From NCBI GenBank assembly GCA_019417325.1, contig DXVO01000023.1, positions 124,001 through 188,000 on the forward strand: a DNA stretch of 64,000 nt, written 5' to 3'. The notes beneath the pieces are model-generated. The model saw only the letters and a list, made by a program, of their open reading frames with translations. It did not search any database and had not been told where the DNA came from. Numbering within the stretch: position 1 is the stretch's first letter; every line of letters starts with the position of its first letter. The translations under genes and the position numbers were made by a program. The DNA comes from Parabacteroides sp. (GTDB taxonomy: Bacteria > Bacteroidota > Bacteroidia > Bacteroidales > Tannerellaceae). Shown one piece after another: positions 30,001 through 36,945 of this stretch.

Positions 30001-30193
30001 CCCGATGGCTGTAGGTACAGGCGAAGGTTCGGAAATGTGGAAATCGATGGGTATGACAGTAGCTTGGGGATTATCCGTATCTACATTAATTACATTGATT
30101 ATCGTACCGACAGTTTATTGTATCTTTGCAGCTAACGGCGTAAAACGCAAACGTAAAAAGCTGGCTGAACTGAACGTGTTGGAACAACTATAA
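27068..30193 (+). CDS. RND-family efflux transporter (AcrB/MexB type)
   Basis: The 1041-aa inner-membrane pump has twelve membrane helices and two large periplasmic loops. Family motifs include YPGASASDIEMNVSKPLE, the helix-4 stretch GMVVDDAIVVLENV with the proton-relay Asp pair, FFPTQD, and the second-half GIVVKNGIVLIDY. Length fits the HAE1 drug/bile subgroup rather than metal pumps. It exports hydrophobic or amphipathic compounds with proton-motive force. The adaptor ends 12 bp before it and the PII-like gene starts 18 bp after it. Confidence 0.96.
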   Translation: MSLYGTAVKKPVTTALVFVAVVIIGLFSLTRLSVDLLPEIETNTIMVMTAYPGASASDIEMNVSKPLENVLNSVSDLKHITSQSRENISIVTLEFEYGTDIDVATNDVRDKLDIVESSLPDDAENPIIFKFGTDDIPILLLSVTAEESTNALYKILDDKVANPLARISGVGAVSISGAPIREVQVYCDPYKLEAYGLTIEGISSIIAQENRNTPGGSIDIGSNTYSLRVQGEFTDARQMLDIVVGSQNGKNIYLRDVAKVEDSVEERAQETYNNGVKGGMIVIQKQSGANSVNIAKKVHAKLPEIQASLPSDVKLGVIMDTSTNILNTIDSLKETIMITFIVVMLVVFVFLGRWRATFIIILTIPISLIAAFAYLLASGNTLNIISLSSLSIAIGMVVDDAIVVLENVTTHIERGSRPKQAAVHATNEVAISVIASTLTMLAVFLPLTMVTGMAGILFTQLGWIVSIIMIVSTVGALTLTPMLCSQMLRLDPKKGRLYVLFFTPIEKALNALDHGYARFLYWAVHHRKTVVFGAFAIFAASMLLLPTVKTEFFPTQDNARIGVTIELPIGTRQEIARDLALRVDKQFREKYPEIQIFNFTEGQADTDNTFAQLSDNGSHIISININLSSVGDRERGLTEICELMRQDLSEYTEIKEFKVLAGGSSGMMGGETSVDVEIYGYDFAKTDAVAAELAERLGSIKGCSQVNISRKDYIPEYQIDFDREKLALNGLNITTASMYLRNRINGSTASKYREDGDEYDIKVRYAPEFRESIEDLENIIIYNNAGQGIRVRDLGVVVERMTPPTIERKDRERVITVSAIAAQGTALSDLVEAAQKELKQMHLPSDISYIIGGTYEDQQDTFKDLGTLMALIIILVFIVMAAQFESLTDPFVIMFSIPFAFTGVILGLSITQTPLGVMALIGVIMLMGIVVKNGIVLIDYTILCRERGLSILTAAVAAGKSRLRPVLMTTLTTVLGMIPMAVGTGEGSEMWKSMGMTVAWGLSVSTLITLIIVPTVYCIFAANGVKRKRKKLAELNVLEQL

Positions 30194-30211
30194 TAAAAAC
30201 TGGCAAAAATT

Positions 30212-30505
30212 ATGAAAGCAATCTTTATATCATTCAATCAGGCGTATTACGAAATGATACTCAGTATCATGGACCGTAACAATATCCGTGGCTTCACCTA
30301 TTGGGATGAAGTCCAGGGACGCGGTTCCAGAACAGGCGAACCGCATTACGGAAGCCATGCATGGCCGACATTGAACTCATCCATACTGACAATGGTCGAA
30401 GACGAAAAAGTAGACCATTTCCTTGACCTGTTACACAAAATGGACAAACAAACGGAAGCCCAGGGGCTACGCGCGTTTGTGTGGAATATTGAAAAAACGA
30501 TTTAA
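30212..30505 (+). CDS. Small PII-like protein associated with the RND pump
   Basis: The 97-aa cytoplasmic protein has an alternating beta-alpha-beta pattern (MKAIFISFNQAYYEMILSIM, then a loop with GRGSRTGEPHYG, then SILTMVEDEKVDHFLDLL) that resembles PII-type ferredoxin-like folds found beside RND pumps in Bacteroidetes. This is a fold-level resemblance; no nucleotide-binding residues can be assigned. It lies between the pump gene and the STM3941-like gene with gaps under 20 bp, so it may tune pump activity. Confidence 0.6.
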   Translation: MKAIFISFNQAYYEMILSIMDRNNIRGFTYWDEVQGRGSRTGEPHYGSHAWPTLNSSILTMVEDEKVDHFLDLLHKMDKQTEAQGLRAFVWNIEKTI

Positions 30506-30524
30506 TTAAATACGAATATCTTTT

Positions 30525-31088
30525 ATGGAAAAATCTTCAGTAATCAAATTCAAACTAAGCGGCAAGAAAAAAAGAGGCTTGCTTCTGTTTACAATCGGTT
30601 CCCTGTTCTTTGGCATAGGAGGAATTATTGTCTCGAGCCACCTCAAAATAGGAAACGGGCGTTTGGTCTTCATGTTGCTGGGATTTTTCCTTTTGCTTAT
30701 CACTTTCTTTTGCCTGAAGGCTTTCTACCTTCTGGCAAAAGAACAGTTTACAGCGATGTATATCTCGGAAGAAGGCATCTACGACATATCGACCGGCTGC
30801 CGTATCGGTACGGTTTTATGGAAAGATGTTGAAGATATCAAAATCATAAACGACCTCGAGAACCTTAAATTTAAATACATCGTGCTGAAAGTATCCAATC
30901 CCCACGAATACATCAACCGGGAACCGACCCGCAGTAAAAAGAGGACACTCGAACTAAAACAAAATTACTACGGTTCCCCCATTTGTATTTCAAACCGGGC
31001 ACTGGATTGTACTTTTGAAGAGCTGAAAGAAGCTGTATTCTTCAAATATGTACAGGGCAAAGCGATTCAATACCAACAGAAAATCTAA
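30525..31088 (+). CDS. STM3941-like membrane protein
   Basis: The 187-aa protein has two N-terminal membrane helices (about 18-40 and 48-70) and a cytoplasmic PH-like beta domain (AMYISEEGIYDISTGCRIGTVLWKDVEDIKI). The pattern matches the family annotated as STM3941-like, of unknown function. It sits inside the efflux/steroid operon (19 bp before, 14 bp after). A role in the pathway cannot be read from sequence. Confidence 0.65.
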   Translation: MEKSSVIKFKLSGKKKRGLLLFTIGSLFFGIGGIIVSSHLKIGNGRLVFMLLGFFLLLITFFCLKAFYLLAKEQFTAMYISEEGIYDISTGCRIGTVLWKDVEDIKIINDLENLKFKYIVLKVSNPHEYINREPTRSKKRTLELKQNYYGSPICISNRALDCTFEELKEAVFFKYVQGKAIQYQQKI

Positions 31089-31102
31089 AATTCCAGTCTG
31101 TT

Positions 31103-31864
31103 ATGACAAACGAATATTTCACCATCTTTCTGATAAGTATGGCTGCAATAGCTGCCATTGTCTTTATAGCCTTATATTTTGTGGAAGCCGGCTACGGCAT
31201 GTTGTTCGATAAGAAATGGGGATTTCCCATACCCAACCGGATCGCATGGGTATGTATGGAAGCTCCCGTATTCATCGTAATGCTTCTCTTATGGAGTACA
31301 TCAGACAGGCAATTCGATACAGCTCCTCTCCTCTTCTTCCTGCTCTTTGAATTGCACTACCTGCAACGGGCATTCATTTTCCCCCTTCTGATAAAAGGAA
31401 ACAGTAAAATGCCTGCGGGTATCATGCTGATGGGTATCACCTTCAACCTGTTGAACGGCTATATGCAGGGAGAATGGCTCTTCCACCTGGCACCTGCCGA
31501 TATGTATACCAACGAGTGGTTGAATACCCCTCAATTCATCATAGGGACCCTGCTTTTCTTCGTCGGTATGGGTATCAACATACAATCGGACTATATCGTA
31601 AGGCATTTAAGAAAACCGGGCGATACCAACCATTATTTACCTAAAGGAGGCATGTTTAATTATGTAACCTCCGCCAACTATTTCGGGGAAATCATCGAAT
31701 GGTGCGGCTTTGCCATCCTGACATGGAGTGCAAGCGGAGCAGTCTTTGCCTGGTGGACCATTGCGAACCTCGTACCCCGTGCCAATACAATCTATCATAA
31801 ATACAAAATGATGTTCGGCAATGAATTGGGAAAACGGAAACGAATCATCCCTTTCATTTATTAA
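31103..31864 (+). CDS. Steroid 5-alpha-reductase family membrane enzyme
   Basis: The 253-aa protein has about six to seven membrane helices and the conserved C-terminal block of 3-oxo-5-alpha-steroid 4-dehydrogenases: NYFGEIIEWCGFAILTWS, ANLVPRANTIYHKYKMMF and RKRIIPFIY. Such enzymes reduce the delta-4 double bond of 3-oxo steroids or bile acids to the 5-alpha form with NADPH. Next in line are an old yellow enzyme and an SDR. This trio matches the 5AR/5BR/3-beta-HSDH sets linked to isoallolithocholic acid formation in gut Bacteroidales. Substrate is inferred from family and context. Confidence 0.88.
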   Translation: MTNEYFTIFLISMAAIAAIVFIALYFVEAGYGMLFDKKWGFPIPNRIAWVCMEAPVFIVMLLLWSTSDRQFDTAPLLFFLLFELHYLQRAFIFPLLIKGNSKMPAGIMLMGITFNLLNGYMQGEWLFHLAPADMYTNEWLNTPQFIIGTLLFFVGMGINIQSDYIVRHLRKPGDTNHYLPKGGMFNYVTSANYFGEIIEWCGFAILTWSASGAVFAWWTIANLVPRANTIYHKYKMMFGNELGKRKRIIPFIY

Positions 31865-31890
31865 TTATAAAAGCATCTTATCAAAATACA

Positions 31891-31950
31891 GGGCAGGCGG
31901 ACCCTGCCCCGACGGAATATCAATCGTGTACGGGCAGGGTCCGCCTGCCC
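31891..31950. repeat. Perfect 19-bp inverted repeat between the 5-alpha- and 5-beta-reductase genes
   Basis: GGGCAGGCGGACCCTGCCC (31891-31909) is repeated inverted at 31932-31950, with a 22-nt loop. It is GC-rich against its surroundings. A related shorter hairpin lies at 35443-35457. Probably a dispersed palindromic element; it could also act as an attenuator or mRNA stabiliser inside the operon. Confidence 0.8.
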
Positions 31951-31973
31951 CATATTATAAAAAACTACAACCC

Positions 31974-33200
31974 ATGAATACAAACTCAAAGCTATTCACA
32001 CCGGAAAAAATCGGCCCGCTCACCCTCAGGAACCGGACCATACGCGCCGCAGCATTCGAAAGCATGTGCCCGGGGAATACCCCTTCGGAAATGCTCTATA
32101 ACTACCACAAATCCGTAGCAGCAGGAGGTATCGGCATGACCACCCTCGCCTATGCCGCCGTAACCCGTAGCGGCCTGTCTTTCGACCGCCAGTTATGGAT
32201 GCGCGAGGAAATCATTCCCGGCCTTCGTGCCATCACCGACGCCATCCATAAAGAAGGAGCTGCCGCCTCCGTACAACTCGGCCATTGCGGCAACATGTCC
32301 CATAAAAGTATCTGCGGATGTACCCCCATCTCCGCTTCAAGCGGCTTCAACATCTATTCGCCGACGATTGTCCGTGGAATGAAACAATCCGAAATAATGG
32401 CGATGCCCAAAGCCTTCGGTAATGCCGTACGGTTGGCACGCGAGGCAGGCATGGATGCTGTGGAAATCCATGCCGGCCACGGCTATCTTATCAGCCAGTT
32501 CCTTTCGCCCTATACCAACCACCGGAAAGATGAATATGGAGGCAGTCTGCAAAACCGTATGCGCTTCATGAAAATGTGTATGGACGAAGTAATGAAAGCC
32601 GCCGGTTCCGATATGGCAGTATTAGTCAAAATGAATATGCGCGACGGCTTCAAGGGAGGAATGGAGTTAGACGAAACACTCGAGGTGGCACGTACCCTGC
32701 AGGACGAATGCGGCGCACATGCCCTTATCCTGAGCGGCGGCTTCGTAAGCAAAGCCCCTATGTATGTAATGCGCGGCGCCATGCCTATCCGTACAATGAC
32801 CCACTATATGCCTGCCGGCTGGTTGCCCGTCGGAGTGAGGATGGCGGGACGTTTCATGATACCCACCGAACCATTCAAGGAAGCCTATTTCCTGGAAGAT
32901 GCCCTGAAATTCCGTGCCGCCCTGAAAATGCCTTTGGTATACGTAGGCGGTTTAGTATCCCGCGAAAAGATAGACGAAGTATTAAACGACGGATTCGAAT
33001 TTGTCAGTATGGCACGTGCCCTGTTGAATGACCCGGCATTCGTCAACCACATGAAGGAAGACGAACATGCACGCTGCGACTGCGGACACAGCAACTATTG
33101 CATCGCCCGGATGTACAGCCTCGAAATGGCATGCCACAAACAAATGAAGAACCTGCCGAAAGGTATCTTGAAAGAAATCGAAAAACTGGAATATAAATAA
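31974..33200 (+). CDS. Old yellow enzyme family reductase, 5-beta-reductase-like
   Basis: The 408-aa FMN enzyme is a single TIM barrel. Motifs are LFTPEKIGPLTLRNR at the N-terminus, VQLGHCGNMS, the catalytic-region EIHAGHGYLISQFLSPYTNHR followed by DEYGGSLQNRMRF, and VYVGGLVS before a phosphate-binding region. A C-terminal Cys cluster is present (CDCGHSNYC). BaiCD-type relatives carry extra FeS and NAD domains that are missing here. The ATG at 31974 is used because the longer open frame reads through the inverted repeat. Position between a 5-alpha-reductase and an SDR supports a 3-oxo-delta-4-steroid/bile-acid 5-beta-reductase. Confidence 0.85.
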   Translation: MNTNSKLFTPEKIGPLTLRNRTIRAAAFESMCPGNTPSEMLYNYHKSVAAGGIGMTTLAYAAVTRSGLSFDRQLWMREEIIPGLRAITDAIHKEGAAASVQLGHCGNMSHKSICGCTPISASSGFNIYSPTIVRGMKQSEIMAMPKAFGNAVRLAREAGMDAVEIHAGHGYLISQFLSPYTNHRKDEYGGSLQNRMRFMKMCMDEVMKAAGSDMAVLVKMNMRDGFKGGMELDETLEVARTLQDECGAHALILSGGFVSKAPMYVMRGAMPIRTMTHYMPAGWLPVGVRMAGRFMIPTEPFKEAYFLEDALKFRAALKMPLVYVGGLVSREKIDEVLNDGFEFVSMARALLNDPAFVNHMKEDEHARCDCGHSNYCIARMYSLEMACHKQMKNLPKGILKEIEKLEYK

Positions 33201-33202
33201 AA

Positions 33203-34066
33203 ATGGAAAAAGGAATTGCAATCATAACCGGTGCCGACGGAGGAATGGGACGGATTATCACATCCGCCCTTGCAAAAGAAGGATATCCCGTTATCATGGC
33301 ATGCCAGAACCCGGATACCGCACAACCCGTATGCGACCGGATTAAAGAGGAAACAGGCAACTCCAATATAGAAGTTCGGAAAATCAACCTGGCCTCCCTC
33401 ACCTCTACTTATACATTCGCACATGAAATCTTAAAAGAAGGGCGCCCCGTCAGCAAGTTACACAATAACGCAGGTGTCCTGACAACCCCTGTCCGCCGGA
33501 CGGAAGACGGGTTGGAAACAATCGTTAGTGTCAACTATGTAGCCCCCTATTTACTTACCCGCAGCCTGTTGCCCCTTATGCAACCGGGTGCCCGGATCGT
33601 AAACACCGTGTCCTGTACGTACGCTATCGGAAAAATAGAAAGGGACTTTTTCGAAAAAGGCAAGAACGGACGTTTCCTGCGTATCCCGGTCTACAGCAAC
33701 ACCAAGCTCGCCCTGCTCCTGTTCACCCGCGAACTGGCTGAACGGCTGAAAGCACGGAACATCCTTGTCAATGCCTCCGACCCCGGTATCGTCAGTACGA
33801 AAATGATTACCATGAATGCCTGGTTCGACCCATTGACCGACCTCTTCTTCCGGCCGTTTATCAAGACTGCGGAACAGGGAGCGGCAACAGCCATCCATCT
33901 GGCTTTGTCGGAACAGGTAGAGGGCAAAAGTGGCTATTGCTATGCAAACTGTAAAGAGAAGAAACTCCCGGAACGTATCCTCCGTCACCCTGTCCAAGGG
34001 CTGTTATGGGAACAGACGGAAACCCTTTTAAAGCAAAAAGGATATTTAATCCCGGAGATGATTTGA
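33203..34066 (+). CDS. Short-chain dehydrogenase/reductase, hydroxysteroid-dehydrogenase candidate
   Basis: The 287-aa SDR has the nucleotide motif T9-G-A-D-G-G-M-G16, NNAG (88-91), Ser137 and Y164-S-N-T-K168, so the catalytic set is complete. The layout resembles retinol-dehydrogenase-like SDRs. It starts 2 bp after the reductase stop, so translation is coupled. As third enzyme of the trio it could be the 3-hydroxysteroid dehydrogenase supplying or using 3-oxo intermediates. Stereochemistry (3-alpha or 3-beta) cannot be told from sequence. Confidence 0.85.
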   Translation: MEKGIAIITGADGGMGRIITSALAKEGYPVIMACQNPDTAQPVCDRIKEETGNSNIEVRKINLASLTSTYTFAHEILKEGRPVSKLHNNAGVLTTPVRRTEDGLETIVSVNYVAPYLLTRSLLPLMQPGARIVNTVSCTYAIGKIERDFFEKGKNGRFLRIPVYSNTKLALLLFTRELAERLKARNILVNASDPGIVSTKMITMNAWFDPLTDLFFRPFIKTAEQGAATAIHLALSEQVEGKSGYCYANCKEKKLPERILRHPVQGLLWEQTETLLKQKGYLIPEMI

Positions 34067-34092
34067 TAATTACAAAAAAAATCCTACCTTTG
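34062..34092 (+). promoter_or_regulatory. Consensus Bacteroidetes promoter of rplY
   Basis: TTTG (34062-34065), 19 bp spacing, then TACCTTTG (34085-34092). This is an exact consensus match, overlapping the last bases of the SDR gene. It leaves an untranslated leader of roughly 75 nt before the rplY ATG. Confidence 0.85.
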
Positions 34093-34174
34093 CGCCGCTT
34101 TTAACCCCGTACCGTGTGATGGGAAAATTAGAAAGCAAAGTATCTAATTTTGAGTAACACAAAAAATTAAAGAA

Positions 34175-34762
34175 ATGAAAACATTCCAATTAGAAGGAAA
34201 GACAAGAGAAGTAGCAGCTACTTCTGCTGATCAGAAAAGAGCCTTGAAGGCAATGCGTAGCAACAACGAAATCCCTGCTGTTCTGTACGGTGGCGAAAAA
34301 GTAACTCACTTCAGCGTTACAACTGAAGCTGTTCGCAAATTGGTTTACACTCCGGAAATTTTCGTTGTCGAACTGACTATCGATGGCAAAAAGACAATGG
34401 CAATCCTGAAAGACCTTCAGTTCCAGCCGGTAAGTGATGCTATCCTGCACATCGACTTCATGGAAGTATCGGAAAGCAAACCGGTAGTAATGGAAGTGCC
34501 TGTTGTTTTGGAAGGTCACGCAGAAGGTGTTAAAGCCGGTGGTAAGCTGACACTTCAGATGAGAAAACTGAAAGTAAAAGCTCTTTACAATACAATCCCT
34601 GAAAGATTAGTGATCAATGTAGACCACCTGGGCTTAGGTAAAACTATGCAGGTTGGTTCTCTTCACTTCGAAGGTCTTGAACTGATGAACGCTAAGAACG
34701 CTGTTGTTTGCGCTGTTCAGTTGACTCGTGCCGCTCGTGGTGCTCAGGCTAAGGGACAATAA
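34175..34762 (+). CDS. rplY: Ribosomal protein L25/Ctc form
   Basis: The 195-aa protein binds 5S rRNA in the large ribosomal subunit. An N-terminal L25 beta-barrel (KTFQLEGKTR, AVLYGG, LQFQPVSDAILHIDFME) is followed by the TL5/Ctc C-terminal beta domain (VPVVLEGHAEGVKAGG, INVDHLGLGKTMQV). The longer two-domain form is standard in Bacteroidetes. Codon use is more biased than in its neighbours, as expected for a highly expressed gene. The protein ends in an AARGAQAKGQ tail. Confidence 0.97.
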   Translation: MKTFQLEGKTREVAATSADQKRALKAMRSNNEIPAVLYGGEKVTHFSVTTEAVRKLVYTPEIFVVELTIDGKKTMAILKDLQFQPVSDAILHIDFMEVSESKPVVMEVPVVLEGHAEGVKAGGKLTLQMRKLKVKALYNTIPERLVINVDHLGLGKTMQVGSLHFEGLELMNAKNAVVCAVQLTRAARGAQAKGQ

Positions 34763-34872
34763 GAATTTATCACGATATGTGTTGTAAGGGGAGAATATTC
34801 AGCAGAGTATTCTTCCCTTTCTTTTGTAAATTTGCAACAGAATTATTCGTTTTACGTTTAAACAGACTGACA

Positions 34873-35436
34873 ATGAAATATCTGATAACCGGACTGGGAA
34901 ATATCGGCTCCGAATACTGGGGAACCCGTCACAATATCGGTTTCCGGGTTGTGAATGCGCTGGCTGAAGACGGAGGCGCACCTTTCACCGAAGAACGATA
35001 CGGTGCAATCTCCCGTATGCGCGTGAAGAATTGCGAGCTCATCCTATTGAAGCCGAATACTTTTATGAACCTGAGTGGAAACGCTGTCCGCTACTGGTTG
35101 CAAAAAGAAAATATCCCGGTTGAAAACCTGCTGGTTGTCGTAGACGACCTTGCCCTCCCCTTCGGTACACTCCGCCTGAAACCCAAAGGTAGCGATGCCG
35201 GACACAACGGCTTGAAAAACATCCAGCAACTATTAGGCACCCAAGAGTACAGCCGGCTCCGTTTCGGAATCGGCAGCGACTTCCCCCGTGGCGGGCAAAT
35301 CGATTACGTCCTCGGTAAATTCCCCCCGGAAGAACTGGAGCAAATGCCGGAGAAGCTGAAACGCGCCATCGAAATCATCAAGAGCTTCTGCCTCGCCGGT
35401 GTCCAAATAACAATGAACCAATATAATAACAAATAA
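34873..35436 (+). CDS. pth: Peptidyl-tRNA hydrolase
   Basis: The 187-aa enzyme releases tRNA from prematurely dropped peptidyl-tRNA. It shows GLGNIGSEYWGTRHNIGF with catalytic His20, NTFMNLSG, VVDDLALPFG and GSDAGHNGLKNI. The ATG at 34873 is used; the frame is open 32 codons upstream, but that stretch lacks family similarity. A TAAATTTG element at 34827-34834 could be its own -7 promoter box. It is grouped with rplY, as often seen in bacteria. Confidence 0.96.
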   Translation: MKYLITGLGNIGSEYWGTRHNIGFRVVNALAEDGGAPFTEERYGAISRMRVKNCELILLKPNTFMNLSGNAVRYWLQKENIPVENLLVVVDDLALPFGTLRLKPKGSDAGHNGLKNIQQLLGTQEYSRLRFGIGSDFPRGGQIDYVLGKFPPEELEQMPEKLKRAIEIIKSFCLAGVQITMNQYNNK

Positions 35437-35442
35437 ACGTAA

Positions 35443-35457
35443 GGGCGGGGTCCGCCC
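35443..35457. repeat. Short GC-rich hairpin related to the 31891 repeat
   Basis: GGGCGG (35443-35448) and CCGCCC (35452-35457) form a hairpin in the 35-bp gap between pth and the S4 gene. The sequence around it (GGGTCCGCCCCGAC) resembles the arms of the 31891-31950 inverted repeat. Confidence 0.55.
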
Positions 35458-35471
35458 CGACAGAGAAAAAT

Positions 35472-35900
35472 ATGAACGAAGTCCGTATCGATAAATGGAT
35501 GTGGGCAACCCGCATCTTCAAAACCCGTACCATCGCCGCCGAGGCATGTAAGAAAAACCGTGTCATGATCGGTGGTGTCAACGTAAAAGCCTCCCGCATG
35601 ATCAAGGTAGGCGACATCATCCAAGTGCGTAAGCCCCCCGTTACTTTTTCCTTCAAAGTATTGGCGCTCACCGAACGTCGTATGGGAGCTAAATTAGTGC
35701 CCGATTTCCTGGAAAACGTAACCACTCCCGACCAGTACGAAATCCTGGAAATGAACCGTATCTCCGGCTTTGTAGACCGTGCTCGCGGATTAGGCCGTCC
35801 CACCAAGAAAGACCGCCGCGAACTGGAACAATTCACCAGCCCGGATGAGATGGGCGACGGTTTCGACTTTGATTTCGATTTCGACACCGACGACGAATAA
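35472..35900 (+). CDS. hslR: S4-domain RNA-binding protein, Hsp15 (HslR) type
   Basis: The 142-aa protein has an N-terminal S4 domain (RIDKWMWATRIFKTRTIAAEACKK, then VMIGGVNVKASRMIKVGDII) and the Hsp15 linker KPPVTFSFKVLAL. E. coli Hsp15 binds stalled 50S subunits that carry nascent chains. The C-terminal GRPTKKDRRELE segment is typical, and an acidic tail of alternating Asp/Phe ends the protein. It follows pth and ends before a strong bidirectional terminator. Confidence 0.88.
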   Translation: MNEVRIDKWMWATRIFKTRTIAAEACKKNRVMIGGVNVKASRMIKVGDIIQVRKPPVTFSFKVLALTERRMGAKLVPDFLENVTTPDQYEILEMNRISGFVDRARGLGRPTKKDRRELEQFTSPDEMGDGFDFDFDFDTDDE

Positions 35901-35935
35901 CCCGGTAATATTACATCCGGAATACATATAAAAAA

Positions 35936-35968
35936 GGAACGTTCGGGATATCACATCCCAAACGTTCC
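35936..35968. terminator. Bidirectional terminator after hslR
   Basis: GGAACGTT (35936-35943) pairs with AACGTTCC (35961-35968), with further inner pairing of GGGAT and ATCCC. Plus-strand sequence CCAATTTTT follows and A-rich sequence precedes. It lies between convergent genes. Confidence 0.85.
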
Positions 35969-36055
35969 AGACCAATTTTTGTATTATGTATACTTAAATA
36001 TAAGGTTTCGGATATCTTTTAGAAACTGTTTGTAAAAAATCAAAATAATTTCTGA

Positions 36056-36781
36056 CTACCACAAGGCAGCATTGTTTTCTAACAGCCCCCTCACCTGCTT
36101 CTGCTCTGAAGCAGTAAGCTGTAAACGTTCCATCCCCCAATTATGCTTTTTCAGGTTATGGAAGTCTGTCCCTGTATAGTCGTACATCCCCCTTTTCAAT
36201 AGTTTATGCGATACCTCATAAGCATACTTCCCATAATACCCTCCCAACGACAACATATTCAGCTGTAACGCACAACCGACTGCTTTCCATTTATTATATC
36301 CTTCACCTTCCATATACACATAACGCTCGGGATGGGCGATGACAGGCGTATATCCGGCAAGGGCAATCTCATAGAGCATGGCGTCCACATCCGGAGGAGC
36401 CGAAAGGTAAGATGTCTCCACCAAAACGGAGCGTCCCCCCATAGATAAAAGCCCCGTCTCCAGATGAGAACGGAAACGCACATCGAGCATGTATTCCGCA
36501 GCAAGCTTTACCTCTATGCCGGAAGGAATAAGCATATGGAACGCTTCAAACCTTTGCTGTAGATACCGGGCGGTATTATCCGGCATTTCCTCCATCACAT
36601 GGGGCGTAAACACAAAACGGGCGATACCACTTTCATTCAATGCCCTTAACGAGGCAACCGCTTCGGCTTCCGTACGGACACCATCGTCCACACCGGGTAA
36701 AAGGTGGCAGTGAACGTCCGTCTTATTTGCCAACAAGCCTGTGTCGAGGATATTTCGCTTCCGGGAAAAAAAGGAAAACAT
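36056..36781 (-). CDS. PHP-type tyrosine phosphatase (CpsB/YwqE-like)
   Basis: The 241-aa cytoplasmic metalloenzyme has the PHP motif DVHCHLLPGVDDG (about 22-34), FTPHVMEEM, a VETSYL block, VIAHPERY and a C-terminal GTDFHN. All metal ligands of the family appear present. It dephosphorylates the tyrosine-rich tail of the Wzc-type kinase encoded just upstream, cycling polymer export. It is the last gene of the leftward export operon. The gap to the kinase stop (164 bp) is filled by a palindromic repeat. Confidence 0.92.
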   Translation of the reverse strand: MFSFFSRKRNILDTGLLANKTDVHCHLLPGVDDGVRTEAEAVASLRALNESGIARFVFTPHVMEEMPDNTARYLQQRFEAFHMLIPSGIEVKLAAEYMLDVRFRSHLETGLLSMGGRSVLVETSYLSAPPDVDAMLYEIALAGYTPVIAHPERYVYMEGEGYNKWKAVGCALQLNMLSLGGYYGKYAYEVSHKLLKRGMYDYTGTDFHNLKKHNWGMERLQLTASEQKQVRGLLENNAALW

Positions 36782-36823
36782 AAAATAATTTTTTGGATGA
36801 ATATATCAAAAGTCTATATTAGG

Positions 36824-36908
36824 AACGCAGACTACGCAGACAGAGCGCAGATTTACGCAGACTAATTTATTCTAATTATTATCTGCGTTTGTCTGCGTAT
36901 TCTGCGTC
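36824..36908. repeat. Dispersed palindromic repeat (ACGCAGA type)
   Basis: The left arm (36824-36852) and the right arm (36881-36908) are near-perfect inverted copies of a sequence built from ACGCAGAC units, with a 28-nt loop. It lies between the kinase and phosphatase genes. Confidence 0.8.
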
Positions 36909-36945
36909 ATCAGCGTTCAGTAATAGCTTTTTGAAGTGTACCCCC

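Noticed and set aside
31821..31973. N-terminal extension of the old yellow enzyme from 31821
   Set aside because: It overlaps the 5-alpha-reductase gene and translates the inverted repeat; the family N-terminus begins at 31974.
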